Assembly: GCF_000504205.1 (NCBI RefSeq)
Contig: NZ_AZAJ01000001.1
Location: 1,090,879 to 1,154,878, forward strand
Reading direction: 5' to 3'
Source of the DNA: Methanolobus tindarius DSM 2278
Lineage (GTDB): Archaea > Halobacteriota > Methanosarcinia > Methanosarcinales > Methanosarcinaceae
Length of the DNA stretch: 64,000 nt
Part shown: piece by piece, positions 47,131-56,536 of the stretch
Layout of the letters: every line of letters begins with the position of its first letter
Numbering within the stretch: the first letter of the stretch is position 1
Program-made: the position numbers and the translations under genes
The notes under the pieces: model-generated
Seen by the model: only the letters and a program-made list of their open reading frames with translations
What the model was told of the DNA's origin: nothing
The model's database searches: none

Positions 47131-47982
47131 ATGCCAAAAAACATCAAAATCTCTGATATAATGAGAACAGAGGTTGCATTTGCAACCCTACCAGGATCAA
47201 GAGATGAAGTTCATACCTTACTCAAAGAGAAAAGAGTGTCAGGTGTGCCTGTATTAAAAGATGGTAAACTTGTAGGTGTTGTGAGCAGGGCAAACCTCCT
47301 GAAAAATCCGGAAGAAGAGCAGCTTGCTCTTTTAATGACACGCAACCCGTTAGTTATAGACCCGGATGAAAGCATCATAGAAGCTGCAAAGATACTGTTA
47401 AAAAACAACATCAGAAGACTTCCTGTCGTGAAAGATGAAAAACTGGTAGGTATCATATCCGTTGCAGATATCGTTGCGTCTATTGCAGAACTTAACATAA
47501 CAGAACATGTTGGACAATACATGAACACAACTGTAGTCCCAATATGGACTGACACACCACTTAATGTTGCTGCAAGAGTAATGGAACTTGCAAAAGCAAA
47601 GGCATCTCCGGTAATTGACAGTAACCTTGAAGTTGTAGGCATAATTACAGATCGTGATGTTATAAGTGCTAGTGTTATTGAGGATTCAGTCGAGATGTCT
47701 GACATGTCCAATGGTTCAGATGACGATGAATGGACATGGGAATCCATGAGAGACACAATGAGCATCTACTACAGCGTTTCAAGGGTAAAAGTACCTGACA
47801 TACCTGTAAAAGATGTAATGGTCAGTGACCTTGTAAAAGCTGCATATATTTCAGGAGTTAGCGAATGTGCATTGAAGATGAAGAGGAACAAGATAGATCA
47901 GATTCCTGTTGTCAATGCAAACCAGAGATTCCTGGGACTTCTGCGTGACCGTAACCTCATGAAGGCCATCGTAGATAACTAA
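47131..47982 (+). CDS. Four-CBS-domain protein
   Basis: 283 residues containing two Bateman pairs; CBS motifs recur as VSGVPVLKDGKLVGVVS, RRLPVVKDEKLVGIIS, ASPVIDSNLEVVGIIT and IDQIPVVNANQRFLGLL. It should bind adenosyl ligands and sense energy state or SAM. Operon partner of the UspA gene. Confidence 0.88.
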   Translation: MPKNIKISDIMRTEVAFATLPGSRDEVHTLLKEKRVSGVPVLKDGKLVGVVSRANLLKNPEEEQLALLMTRNPLVIDPDESIIEAAKILLKNNIRRLPVVKDEKLVGIISVADIVASIAELNITEHVGQYMNTTVVPIWTDTPLNVAARVMELAKAKASPVIDSNLEVVGIITDRDVISASVIEDSVEMSDMSNGSDDDEWTWESMRDTMSIYYSVSRVKVPDIPVKDVMVSDLVKAAYISGVSECALKMKRNKIDQIPVVNANQRFLGLLRDRNLMKAIVDN

Positions 47983-48032
47983 ATATTCAGGGTAGCAATA
48001 CCCAGACAATCTTTTTTTTAATAGTGATTCCA

Positions 48033-48722
48033 ATGGAACGCCCATTTACATTTATAAATTCAGCAATGTCTGCCGATGGTAAGATATCAACAAAAGAGAG
48101 AAAACAGGTAAGGATCTCCGGCCAGATAGATTTCAACCGTATGGACCAGCTGCGCGCAGGATCTGATGCAGTGATGGTAGGGATCGGCACAGTACTTGCC
48201 GATGATCCAAGCCTGACAGTGAAATCATCTGAACTCAAAATGGAGAGAATTGCATCTGGCAAGGAAGAGAATCCTGCAAGAATTATTGTTGATAGTAAAG
48301 CAAGGACACCCATTGATGCTGACATCTTTAAAAAAGGTGAAGGTAAACTTATTATAATCGTTTCTGAATCTGCACCTTCAGATAAAGTAGCTCTTCTAAA
48401 AGAAAAAGCAATAATTGTTGTTGCTGGCAAGAAAAGCGTGGATCTTAAACAGGCAATGTCTGAACTAAAATCCCAAGGAATTGATCGCCTGATGATTGAA
48501 GGCGGGGCAACACTTAACTGGGGAATGATATCAAACGGGCTTGTTGACGAGATTTATACTTTTGTTGGAAACCTGATAATTGGTGGAAAGACTGCCCCGA
48601 CTTTTACAGACGGAGAGGGTTTTACTGAAAAAGACATACAGAAACTTGAACTCATTGATGCTGAAAAAATGGAAGAGGGAATTCTTCTTAAGTGGAAAGT
48701 TCCTGCAAATCCAGGTCAGTGA
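48033..48722 (+). CDS. arfC: 2,5-diamino-6-ribosylamino-4(3H)-pyrimidinone 5'-phosphate reductase
   Basis: 229 residues, RibD C-terminal reductase type. Family marks are PFTFINSAMSADGKIST, MVGIGTVLADDPSLTV, ARIIVDSKARTP and LMIEGGATLNWGMI. It makes the ribityl intermediate of riboflavin, also the Fo precursor in archaea. ATG 48033 (MERPFTF) after GTGATT; GTG at 48024 is possible. Confidence 0.9.
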   Translation: MERPFTFINSAMSADGKISTKERKQVRISGQIDFNRMDQLRAGSDAVMVGIGTVLADDPSLTVKSSELKMERIASGKEENPARIIVDSKARTPIDADIFKKGEGKLIIIVSESAPSDKVALLKEKAIIVVAGKKSVDLKQAMSELKSQGIDRLMIEGGATLNWGMISNGLVDEIYTFVGNLIIGGKTAPTFTDGEGFTEKDIQKLELIDAEKMEEGILLKWKVPANPGQ

Positions 48723-48850
48723 TATTTTCTTTTTTTTGTCAATTGGTTTTGTTCTTCTTTGCCAAAAGCATACACAAAGTATAAATCATTATACTTTAAA
48801 TATAAGCCAAACTAAAAGCTAACAAACCTAAGCCAGAGAAATGTGATACC

Positions 48851-49324
48851 ATGAATAAACTAATTCTGCCGGTAATAGTCTTGATTTCAGTGCTTTTCAT
48901 AGTCGCGGGAATGACAGGCGACAATAAGGAAGCGATGGAAAATAGTGCGATAATAGAGGTTACAAGTGCTCAGGAACTCAATGAACTGGTTGAACAAGGA
49001 CCTGTTCTAATTGAAATTGGAGCTGACTGGTGTCCTGCATGCAGCGCACAAAAACCAATAATGGCAGAGATTTCGCTGGAATACGAAGGAAAAGCATCTG
49101 TAGTATATCTCAACTCCGATAAGGCAAGCGGACTTGCTGCCAGTTTTAACATATACTCAATCCCTGACTCGTTTGTCATCGTTGAAAACAATGAGGATGG
49201 TTACGTTTACATGGGAACAGATGGTCAGGTTACTACAGACAGGAATTACGCAAGATACATAGGCCTGACAACTAAGAACAAGTTCACAGAATTGCTTAAT
49301 AATGCAATTGAATACAGGAAGTAA
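48851..49324 (+). CDS. Membrane-anchored thioredoxin-fold protein
   Basis: 157 residues. An N-terminal helix (LILPVIVLISVLFIVAGM) exposes a thioredoxin domain with the redox motif WCPAC (about 59-63) and cis-proline in YSIPDSFVIV outside the cell. The CcdA gene follows 9 bp downstream. Confidence 0.85.
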   Translation: MNKLILPVIVLISVLFIVAGMTGDNKEAMENSAIIEVTSAQELNELVEQGPVLIEIGADWCPACSAQKPIMAEISLEYEGKASVVYLNSDKASGLAASFNIYSIPDSFVIVENNEDGYVYMGTDGQVTTDRNYARYIGLTTKNKFTELLNNAIEYRK

Positions 49325-49333
49325 GTTGATTAA

Positions 49334-49987
49334 ATGGTCGATGCAGGCACGTTAACACCACTGGCGTCTTTTTTTGCAGGTATTGTGAGCGTGCTCTCTC
49401 CCTGTGTATTACCCTTGCTTCCAATCGTACTTGCATACTCAACAGGAAACAGCAAACTTCGCCCTCTAGCGATAATTGCCGGACTTACGTTTTCATTCAC
49501 AATAATGGGAATTGCAGCATCGGCTTTTGGTGAGCATATTTTGCCATACCTTGGTGAAATCAAGATAATTGCTGAGCTCATTATTATTTTAATGGGTATT
49601 TCTATGCTCATGCAAAAAGATGTTTTTTCATTTTTATCCCAATATACCGGTAAAATCCATGCCGAAGGAAAGGGACTTGCCGGTGGACTTGTCATCGGCG
49701 CATCCCTTGGAATAGTGTGGATCCCATGCGTAGGCCCCATACTGGCATCAATACTCACCCTTGTAGCACTTGAAGGAAACGTCCTCTATGGTGCAGGACT
49801 TCTGATCATATATTCAATGGGTTTTGCAATCCCTATGCTGTTAATTGCATATTCTGCAAAACTATCCGGTGACAAGCTCAGTAAAATATCAGAATATGAT
49901 ATTGAACTAAAAAAAGGAGCAGGTGTTGTGCTGATATTAGTAGGGCTGTGGATGGTTTATTCAAATCACTTAAGGGCTTTGCTGTAA
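49334..49987 (+). CDS. ccdA: CcdA-type transmembrane thiol transporter
   Basis: 217 residues, six helices, with the conserved cysteines in SVLSPCVLPLLPIV (about residue 23) and VWIPCVGPILASILTL (about 135). It passes electrons from cytoplasmic thioredoxin to outside thiol proteins such as the upstream CPAC protein. Confidence 0.9.
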   Translation: MVDAGTLTPLASFFAGIVSVLSPCVLPLLPIVLAYSTGNSKLRPLAIIAGLTFSFTIMGIAASAFGEHILPYLGEIKIIAELIIILMGISMLMQKDVFSFLSQYTGKIHAEGKGLAGGLVIGASLGIVWIPCVGPILASILTLVALEGNVLYGAGLLIIYSMGFAIPMLLIAYSAKLSGDKLSKISEYDIELKKGAGVVLILVGLWMVYSNHLRALL

Positions 49988-50095
49988 GATAGATCCATGC
50001 AAACCAGACAAATTTAATAACGGTTAAATAAAAATTGCCGCATATTTTTTAGTAATGCCAATTGAATTCTGTTGGCAAGTTTGTTTGGTGGTATA

Positions 50096-51868
50096 ATGAA
50101 TTTCAAAATAATTTTATTGGCTGGATTAGTTTTCGCTATCATTAGCGGAATGACGGGCACATCGTGTGCAGCCATTTCCGACACGGTTGGAGACTTTGAC
50201 TCACAAGACATAAGCTCACTTGATGTTTCAAGTGACGGAAATAACCTCTACATCACAATAACATGCACGGACAGTGTTACAGACTATAGTTTTTACGGTG
50301 CTGTTTTTGTTGATACAGATCAGAATGTGCTGACTGGCTATGCGGACAATGGTGCAGACTACGTTTACCAGTTCGGTTATATGAGCATTATTTATTCAGA
50401 ACCTATGGTGACAACTACACTGAACGACAACACACTGTATAGTGACTCTATTTATGTGCAGGGCAATCAAATATTTATAACACTGCCTCTCTCAGCATTG
50501 GGCAATGATGATGGGAACATGAATGTTGTTGTTGTTCTCCATGATCAGATGGTAAAAGCCCTTGACTTTGACCGTGCCCCTGATCAGGGAGTATTCAATA
50601 CTGCAACGAGGAGTATTGAGACCTCTGGGTTGAATCTGGCTGGAGGAATTGTTACTGATAAAATAGGAGACAGCAATTCAGCAGACATACGGGAGATGAG
50701 CGCAAGCGTAACAAATGGCGTCCTGAACATAGAGGTGACCTACAACCAGAATATCGAGCCCAGTGGATATTCATACGGTGAAGATGTCACAGGCTGGATA
50801 TCTATTGACACCGACCAAAAACTTGCAACCGGTTTTACCAATACCGAACAGGCGCCTCCAACGTTTGGTGTGGATTACCGTATCGAATACGCAGTTGGAA
50901 CCCTTACAGGAACGGATGCCAGTATCAAGATGTTAGATACCGATTCAGATATGACAAGCCTGGGTTACTCAGATACAAAGAGCAAATCTATCGGAGTGCC
51001 ATATAACGATGCTAGCTTCAAAGTTTCAGGAAATAAAGTTTCCCTTGAAATACCCCTCACAATGCTTGGAAACGATGACGGGAATATGTACATCACGACA
51101 GATTCATTCAGTCTGCAGGGTTCGATGAATGGAGAGATAGAGAGTGTACCAGATTACGGACAGGGTGCTCTTAACACTGCAGACGGCTCAATAAAACCTC
51201 TTCTGGCATACGGTACAGACAAAAAAACACTTACCGATGCTGCAGCAGATTCTGCCGGTTTTGGATATGATGGAGATGATATTGTAACCGCAGACATTGG
51301 TTTTACAGACAACATCATGCTGATAACTATTGCTTATTCCAGTCTCGAACTGGATGACGGAGCGATCACCACCGTTTACTTTGACACAAATCAGGACAAT
51401 AGCCCGGACTACATGCTCAGTTTAGGCCTGTACAATGGGGTTCTTTCGGGAACTATATTTGGAATGTACAATGGAAAGTACAGCGTAAGGGAAGCAACTC
51501 ACCTGATTACCATGCAGGGAAATAAGATGTACGTCAGCGTTCCTGCAGAGTTTTTGCCTGACGATGGAAATATGGATATTTTCTTCGAAACAGCCATGGT
51601 TCCATATGACACTAAAATACCGGAATCAAAGCGAGCAGAAACAGGAACAGTATATATTAACCCGGATAGTGATGGCAGATCACTGTATGACAGAGCACCT
51701 GATACAGGAGTTTTCACAATCGGAGCAAATGGCAATTTCCAGACTGCCAACACTGACAATAATAACGTTCAGCAGGATGGACAGGAGAAAGAAGGACCGG
51801 GATTTTCAAGTTTGATGGGTGTTGCTGCAGTGGTGGCGAGTTTGTATATTTTGAGGAGGAGAAATTAA
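50096..51868 (+). CDS. PGF-CTERM surface protein with three DOMON/CBM9-like repeats
   Basis: 590 residues from ATG 50096 (MNFKIILLAGLV) after GGTGGT. Signal peptide; three similar beta domains of about 180 residues, each opening with D-x-x-GD-x-x-x-x-DI (DTVGDFDSQDISS, DKIGDSNSADIRE, and DAAADSAG with a later DDIVTADI) and ending near D-x-A-P-D-x-G-V-F or a variant. The tail EGPGFSSLMGVAAVVASLYILRRRN is a PGF-CTERM signal processed by archaeosortase A. Such folds bind heme or sugars; ligand not evident. Confidence 0.82.
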   Translation: MNFKIILLAGLVFAIISGMTGTSCAAISDTVGDFDSQDISSLDVSSDGNNLYITITCTDSVTDYSFYGAVFVDTDQNVLTGYADNGADYVYQFGYMSIIYSEPMVTTTLNDNTLYSDSIYVQGNQIFITLPLSALGNDDGNMNVVVVLHDQMVKALDFDRAPDQGVFNTATRSIETSGLNLAGGIVTDKIGDSNSADIREMSASVTNGVLNIEVTYNQNIEPSGYSYGEDVTGWISIDTDQKLATGFTNTEQAPPTFGVDYRIEYAVGTLTGTDASIKMLDTDSDMTSLGYSDTKSKSIGVPYNDASFKVSGNKVSLEIPLTMLGNDDGNMYITTDSFSLQGSMNGEIESVPDYGQGALNTADGSIKPLLAYGTDKKTLTDAAADSAGFGYDGDDIVTADIGFTDNIMLITIAYSSLELDDGAITTVYFDTNQDNSPDYMLSLGLYNGVLSGTIFGMYNGKYSVREATHLITMQGNKMYVSVPAEFLPDDGNMDIFFETAMVPYDTKIPESKRAETGTVYINPDSDGRSLYDRAPDTGVFTIGANGNFQTANTDNNNVQQDGQEKEGPGFSSLMGVAAVVASLYILRRRN

Positions 51869-52066
51869 GAATAGAGAATATGTTGCATTTTTGTGATAAC
51901 TAGGCATATACGTAAAAATTGAACAATTCACCATATATACGTTTTTTACATTCAGTTATACACCAGCTACATAAATAAAGAACAAGAGGGGATTATTTCT
52001 TTCAATTAGCAATCTGTATATATCGAAAAGAACATTGCTATATTGTTGATATTTTTGGTGGGTTCA

Positions 52067-53389
52067 ATGAGTATGTGCCAATTTGAAAAAGGTAATTGGA
52101 AGTGTCCTTTGGATGCAGAAGAAGGACATGATTTTTGCTATTGGCATCGGGAGATTGAAGGAAAAGAACCAAGCAATGAACAATTGAATGAATTAAAAAA
52201 TACAGAAATTTATTTTGTTTTTTTGCAGAAAGCAAAGTTATTGCAAGCAGACTTAGAAAAAGCAAATTTAAGCTTTGCAAATTTGACTCAAGCACATTTA
52301 CAGAGGGCGAATCTACAAGAAGCAAGATTATATAAGGCAAAATTGCAGGAAGCAAATTTAGAGAGGGCAAACTTACAGGAAGCAAACTTAAAGTGGACAA
52401 ACCTTCAAAAAGCAAACTTAACGCAGGCAACCCTACAAAAAACAGATTTATTGGGAGCAGATTTACAAAAAGCAAGCTTATTTAAAGCAAAGCTACAAAA
52501 AGCAGTCTTGTCAAAAACAAAAATGCAGGAAGCAAATTTAGAAAGAGCAAAAATGCAGGATACAAATTTGGAAAATGCAAACCTATGGAAAGCAAATTTA
52601 AAAAATGCAAATATGAGGAAAGCAAAGTTATATCTAGCAAAATTGCAGAATACGCATTTAAGCGGGACAAAATTGCAGGGAGCAGATTTGTCAGAAACGC
52701 TTTCCGATAGTAATACTTATTTAATAGATGCTAATCTGAAAGATGCTAACCTTTATAAATCGTTTCTTGATTCAACTAAAACTTTAAGGTACTCCATTAT
52801 ATTTGAAGACGAAAGCCTAAATGAAAAAGAAATAAATGAACAGAGAGCAGATGAAGAAGCATATCGTGAAAAAAAACATGCGCTTTATCAAGCTTCTTTA
52901 GAAGTATATAACAAATTATATCATTTCTATTCTGATGAGGGGATGGATTTCAGAGCAAAACACGCTCATTACCGTAGGTCTGAGGTTAAACGCAAGTTAT
53001 TGTTAGTGAAGCATGAAAAATTGTATACAAGAGATGCCCTACCAGACACATTCAGATCTGCATTTGATAGATTTTTTCTTAAGATGCTCACCGGATATGG
53101 TCAAAATCTAATGAGACCTATACTTATCTCTGTATTCTCGATTTTTGCCTTTGGATTTATCTTTTGGCTTCTTAATGGAGTTGCAGTTGACCCTGAAGCA
53201 AGAGGAATCCAACTTTTAGATTACTTTTACCTTAGTTTGACTACCTTTACAGGTCTTGGATTCTCCAACGTCCAACCGGATATTACAGTACCATTAATGC
53301 AACCTTTAATCATGCTGGAATCTGTTTTTGGCGTAACAATGGTCGCTTTGATAATCTTTGTAATCACATACCAAATATCATCGAGATAA
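52067..53389 (+). CDS. Pentapeptide-repeat ion channel protein
   Basis: 440 residues from ATG 52067, after GGTGGG. Order: Cys/His cluster (MSMCQFEKGNWKC...FCYWH, about 4-28), roughly 38 A(N/D)LxK/Q-type pentapeptides (about 55-245; quadrilateral beta helix), a helical linker, then two transmembrane helices flanking a pore loop TTFTGLGFSNVQP (about residues 397-409). The filter is TGLGF rather than TVGYG, so cation selectivity is uncertain. Repeats make the DNA quasi-periodic at 15/30 bp. Confidence 0.85.
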   Translation: MSMCQFEKGNWKCPLDAEEGHDFCYWHREIEGKEPSNEQLNELKNTEIYFVFLQKAKLLQADLEKANLSFANLTQAHLQRANLQEARLYKAKLQEANLERANLQEANLKWTNLQKANLTQATLQKTDLLGADLQKASLFKAKLQKAVLSKTKMQEANLERAKMQDTNLENANLWKANLKNANMRKAKLYLAKLQNTHLSGTKLQGADLSETLSDSNTYLIDANLKDANLYKSFLDSTKTLRYSIIFEDESLNEKEINEQRADEEAYREKKHALYQASLEVYNKLYHFYSDEGMDFRAKHAHYRRSEVKRKLLLVKHEKLYTRDALPDTFRSAFDRFFLKMLTGYGQNLMRPILISVFSIFAFGFIFWLLNGVAVDPEARGIQLLDYFYLSLTTFTGLGFSNVQPDITVPLMQPLIMLESVFGVTMVALIIFVITYQISSR

Positions 53390-53429
53390 AAAAACAGATG
53401 TCAAGTCCAATTTTAAAAACAGAAATAAA

Positions 53430-53452
53430 GAACACGTTAAAAACACGTGTTC
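53430..53452. terminator. Hairpin between convergent channel and cbiC genes
   Basis: GAACACG...CGTGTTC, 7-bp stem with a 9-nt loop, lies 9 bp beyond the cbiC stop in the 71-bp convergent gap. A-rich on one side (AAAAAC), so it could serve either gene. Confidence 0.4.
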
Positions 53453-53460
53453 AAGCAAAA

Positions 53461-54165
53461 TTACTCTTCGTTTGCTATTGTAACAAGTTCATTGATACAG
53501 GCAACTGCCATTGGTGTTCCGCCACGTGTGCCTACACAAGTGATGGAAGGAACCGGTGCACCCCTGACAACTTCTTTTGATTCTGCTGCGTTGACAAAAC
53601 CTACAGGTGTGCCTACGATGATAGCTGGCTTGATACCGTGTTCTATCATCCTGCATACTGCAAATGCAGCAGATGGTGCATTGCCTATTGCGACAATTGA
53701 ACCTTCAAGAATATCCTTGCATTTCAGGAAACCTGCTGCGGTTCTTGTAATGCCGTATTTTTTAGCAAGTTCTGCATCCTCATCCTTGTCAAGTACACAG
53801 ATGACCTCACAGTTGTGGCCTCTCTTTGTGATACCTGATTTGACCATGTTGATATCAACAAGAATTGGAGCTCCTTTTCTGATTGCCTCAACACCTGCGT
53901 TTATAGGATCATTGACAAAGCGCATAAGGTCTGCAACAGCAGGGTCGCCGGTTGAGGTGACACAACGCTGTTTCACGCGGTCCTCAGGAGTTTCATCACC
54001 CACAAGTTTGCGTGCAATGTTGCGGCTTGTCATGTAGATTGCCTTGGCCTCATCAGTCTGTGAACCAAGGTCATTGCAGATAGCAACGAGATCAGGGTCG
54101 ATCTCAGTTGTCATCTCTACAAGCTCTTCAATGCTTGTGTCAGTCTTTTTGGAATCAGTAGTCAT
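53461..54165 (-). CDS. cbiC: Cobalt-precorrin-8 methylmutase
   Basis: Moves the C11 methyl to C12 to give cobyrinate in anaerobic cobalamin synthesis. 234 residues with VKQRCVTSTGDPAVADL, the catalytic histidine in KRGHNCEVIC, GNAPSAAFAVCRMIE and TPVGFVNAAESKE. Last gene of the cbi operon; overlaps cbiH by 11 bp. Confidence 0.93.
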   Translation of the reverse strand: MTTDSKKTDTSIEELVEMTTEIDPDLVAICNDLGSQTDEAKAIYMTSRNIARKLVGDETPEDRVKQRCVTSTGDPAVADLMRFVNDPINAGVEAIRKGAPILVDINMVKSGITKRGHNCEVICVLDKDEDAELAKKYGITRTAAGFLKCKDILEGSIVAIGNAPSAAFAVCRMIEHGIKPAIIVGTPVGFVNAAESKEVVRGAPVPSITCVGTRGGTPMAVACINELVTIANEE

Positions 54166-54946
54166 ATTTCCGATGATACCCCCTTGGAGTGATTATCCTC
54201 TTGCCGTGAGGTGAATCCCATATGCGGGAATCGTTTGTTGTGATAAGGATTGTTGTACTCATGTCAACCCAGTCATTGTAATCCATTACCTCGCCAAGGG
54301 TTGTAACAACATAATCCTGATCTGTTTCCCTCAGAGCATTCTTTACGAGAGCTACAGGAACTGAATCTTCCTTGTGCTTTCTGATAATGTCAATTGCTCT
54401 TGAGAAATTGGATTTGCGCTGGCGGCTCTTTGGATTATAGAGCGACATCACAAAATCTGCCGATGATGCTGCATCGAGTCTTTTCTCGATTACTTCCCAT
54501 GGTGTCAGAAGGTCACTGAGACTTACGGTACACATATCATTGACAATAGGTGCTCCAACAACACTTGCAGCTGCTGTGATTGCAGTTACTCCAGGCAGAA
54601 CCTCCACCTCTACATCAAGACCTGCATGTTCTGCAACTTCAAGAACAAGACCTGCCATGCCGTAAACATTAGCATCTCCACCGCTTATCATGGATACAAC
54701 GTTATCCTGTGCAAGCTCCACTGCCTTGCGTGAGCGGTCAACTTCCTTACCCATGGCACTGCGGACTATCTCCTGTTTGTCCAGCAGGCTTGCCATCTGG
54801 TCAAGATAGGTACCGTTTCCGACAATGTAGTCTGATGTCATAATTACATCCCTTGCCTTCACTGTCAGCTGCTCCACTGAACCCGGACCTATTCCGATGA
54901 TGTAGAGTTTACCTTTACTCTGCGATTGCGATTGTGACCCTTCCAT
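54155..54946 (-). CDS. cbiH: Cobalt-precorrin-3B C17-methyltransferase
   Basis: SAM-dependent C17 methylation with ring contraction. 263 residues; GIGPGSVEQLTVKARDVI loop, VSMISGGDANVYGMAGLVLE, EVLPGVTAITAAASVVGAPI and MSLYNPKSRQRK. A short polar Q/S-rich start (MEGSQSQSQSK) precedes the fold. Overlaps the cbiG C-terminal gene. Confidence 0.92.
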   Translation of the reverse strand: MEGSQSQSQSKGKLYIIGIGPGSVEQLTVKARDVIMTSDYIVGNGTYLDQMASLLDKQEIVRSAMGKEVDRSRKAVELAQDNVVSMISGGDANVYGMAGLVLEVAEHAGLDVEVEVLPGVTAITAAASVVGAPIVNDMCTVSLSDLLTPWEVIEKRLDAASSADFVMSLYNPKSRQRKSNFSRAIDIIRKHKEDSVPVALVKNALRETDQDYVVTTLGEVMDYNDWVDMSTTILITTNDSRIWDSPHGKRIITPRGYHRKYDY

Positions 54947-55268
54947 ATACCTTCTTCCTTAGTATCAATTGTTTTTTTTCCGACAGCGCCAGTGCAGCAG
55001 GTTCTGCCACACCCCTAAGCCCGAAGCGTTTTGCCTGCGAAGCCGACGGCGCATCATAGTTATTCAATTCGTCGTGATCTATGAATGTTATTGTGAGCCC
55101 GAAAAAATTAGCTGCTTCATGCAGTCCAGTCTCGTTCTCTTTAAGTTTTGCTGATGCCAGTCCTTCCACATCATCAATGCTCCTGCCTACCTCCATAAGC
55201 GCATTGTTTATCGCATCGATGGCTTCCTGACTGTCAATACCCCTTCGGGCCCCCATACCTATGATCAT
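54915..55268 (-). CDS. cbiG: CbiG C-terminal domain protein (split gene)
   Basis: 117 residues equal to the C-terminal (CobE-like) domain of CbiG: MIIGMGARRGIDSQEAIDAI, LASAKLKENETGLHEAA, GVAEPAALAL. CbiG opens the delta-lactone of cobalt-precorrin-5A with loss of acetaldehyde. Here it is a separate gene overlapping the N-terminal gene by ATGA. Confidence 0.86.
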   Translation of the reverse strand: MIIGMGARRGIDSQEAIDAINNALMEVGRSIDDVEGLASAKLKENETGLHEAANFFGLTITFIDHDELNNYDAPSASQAKRFGLRGVAEPAALALSEKKQLILRKKVYGRVTIAIAE

Positions 55269-55807
55269 TTGTCCTCAGCCTTTTCTTCTCTTTTCAAGAC
55301 AGAAACATCGTCACCGACTATGACGATCTTCGGACCTTTAATTTCGAGGACTTCAACATCCTCATCAAGCAGAGCGCAGTTCACCTGAACAGTGGATGGC
55401 TTGTTGACAATATCACATCCAAGAGACTTGGCAATTCCTTCCACAGAATTCCTGTTGTGAACTTCAGTAGCAGTAGTTACAACTGGAACAGGTCCTATCT
55501 CAGCGATCTTCCTGACGACCTCATTGCCGCCATGATGACCTCCAAGCAGTGGAATTGCAAAATTCATGTTGGAATCTACAACTACAACTGCTGGATCCCT
55601 CCATTTATCCACAATAAGCGGTGCAATCTCACGGACTACAATGCCGGTGGCAAAAACTGCCACGATAGCATCATATTCTTCGAATGCCTTCCTGAAAATG
55701 GTTTTATCGAACATCAGGATATCTGCATCCAGATGTTCTGCCAGTCGCTCTGCAACCTCAAGATTTCTCTCAAAGGTTATGACAGCGGTTCTTGTGCCAC
55801 TCCGTAT
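55265..55807 (-). CDS. cbiG: CbiG N-terminal and middle domain protein (split gene); apparent ATA start
   Basis: About 180 residues. RTAVITFERNLEVAERLAEHL then FDAIVAVFATGIVVREIAPLI-like (seen as YDAIVAVFATGIVVREIAPL) and GGHHGGNEVVRKIAE identify CbiG. The first ATG (55714) would delete the conserved first about 31 residues. A GGGAGGT SD (55821-55815) lies 7 nt before ATA at 55807, giving (M)RSGTRTAVITF; this overlaps the cbiF end. I use it as tentative start. Confidence 0.8.
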   Translation of the reverse strand: MRSGTRTAVITFERNLEVAERLAEHLDADILMFDKTIFRKAFEEYDAIVAVFATGIVVREIAPLIVDKWRDPAVVVVDSNMNFAIPLLGGHHGGNEVVRKIAEIGPVPVVTTATEVHNRNSVEGIAKSLGCDIVNKPSTVQVNCALLDEDVEVLEIKGPKIVIVGDDVSVLKREEKAEDK

Positions 55808-56520
55808 AAGTAAGACCTCCCAAAGTTACCATATTCTACAGGCTCTACAACTCCACCGATAAGAATCATTGCGGAGCGCTTGATACCTGCTTCCTTAACC
55901 TTACTGGCAATGTCTGCAACAGTGCCCTTAATGATCTTCTGGTCAGGCCATGATGCATGGAAGACAACTGCAACGGGAGTGTCATCAGGATATTCCACCT
56001 TCTCCATGATCTGCTCGATCTTCTGGGTTCCCAGGAAGACTGCCATGGTTGCACCGTGTCTTGAAAGCTCTGTAATCTGGTCTTTTTCAAGTGTCTTGCC
56101 TGCAGGACGTGTGATTATAAGGGTTTCTGAAACCTCGTTAAGTGTAAGCTGGGTTTGAAGTGCTGCTGCCGTTGCAAACACTGAAGACACACCAGGGATG
56201 ATTTCAACCGTTACATCAAATTTCTTCAGTTCTTCTATCTGCTCGACGATAGAACCATAGAGTGATGGGTCACCGCTGTGTAATCTTACAACCTTCTTAC
56301 CTGCTTCAAGATTATCAACTATAAGTTTGTTAGTCTCATCAAGGGTAAGTCCGTAACTGTCGATCTTTTCCCCTTTGCAATAATTGACAACTTCAGGATT
56401 TACAAGGGAACCTGCATAGATTACAAGGTCAGCCCCTTCAAGAAGCTCTTTGCCCATTACGGTTATGTATTTTGCATTTCCCGGGCCGGACCCTACAAAA
56501 TATACTTTCTTATCTACCAT
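55777..56520 (-). CDS. cbiF: Cobalt-precorrin-4 C11-methyltransferase
   Basis: 247 residues; FVGSGPGNAKYITVMGKELLEGAD, VRLHSGDPSLYGSIVEQIEEL, EIIPGVSSVFATAAAL and VFHASWPDQKIIKGT. ATG 56520 (MVDKKVY) after GGTGA. Methylates C11 of the corrin ring. Confidence 0.94.
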   Translation of the reverse strand: MVDKKVYFVGSGPGNAKYITVMGKELLEGADLVIYAGSLVNPEVVNYCKGEKIDSYGLTLDETNKLIVDNLEAGKKVVRLHSGDPSLYGSIVEQIEELKKFDVTVEIIPGVSSVFATAAALQTQLTLNEVSETLIITRPAGKTLEKDQITELSRHGATMAVFLGTQKIEQIMEKVEYPDDTPVAVVFHASWPDQKIIKGTVADIASKVKEAGIKRSAMILIGGVVEPVEYGNFGRSYLYGVAQEPLS

Positions 56521-56536
56521 TAGATTCACCTTGTGA

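Noticed and set aside
52250-52700. CRISPR-like or tandem DNA repeats
   Set aside because: The 15/30-bp periodicity comes from pentapeptide repeats in a continuous reading frame, with no unique spacers.
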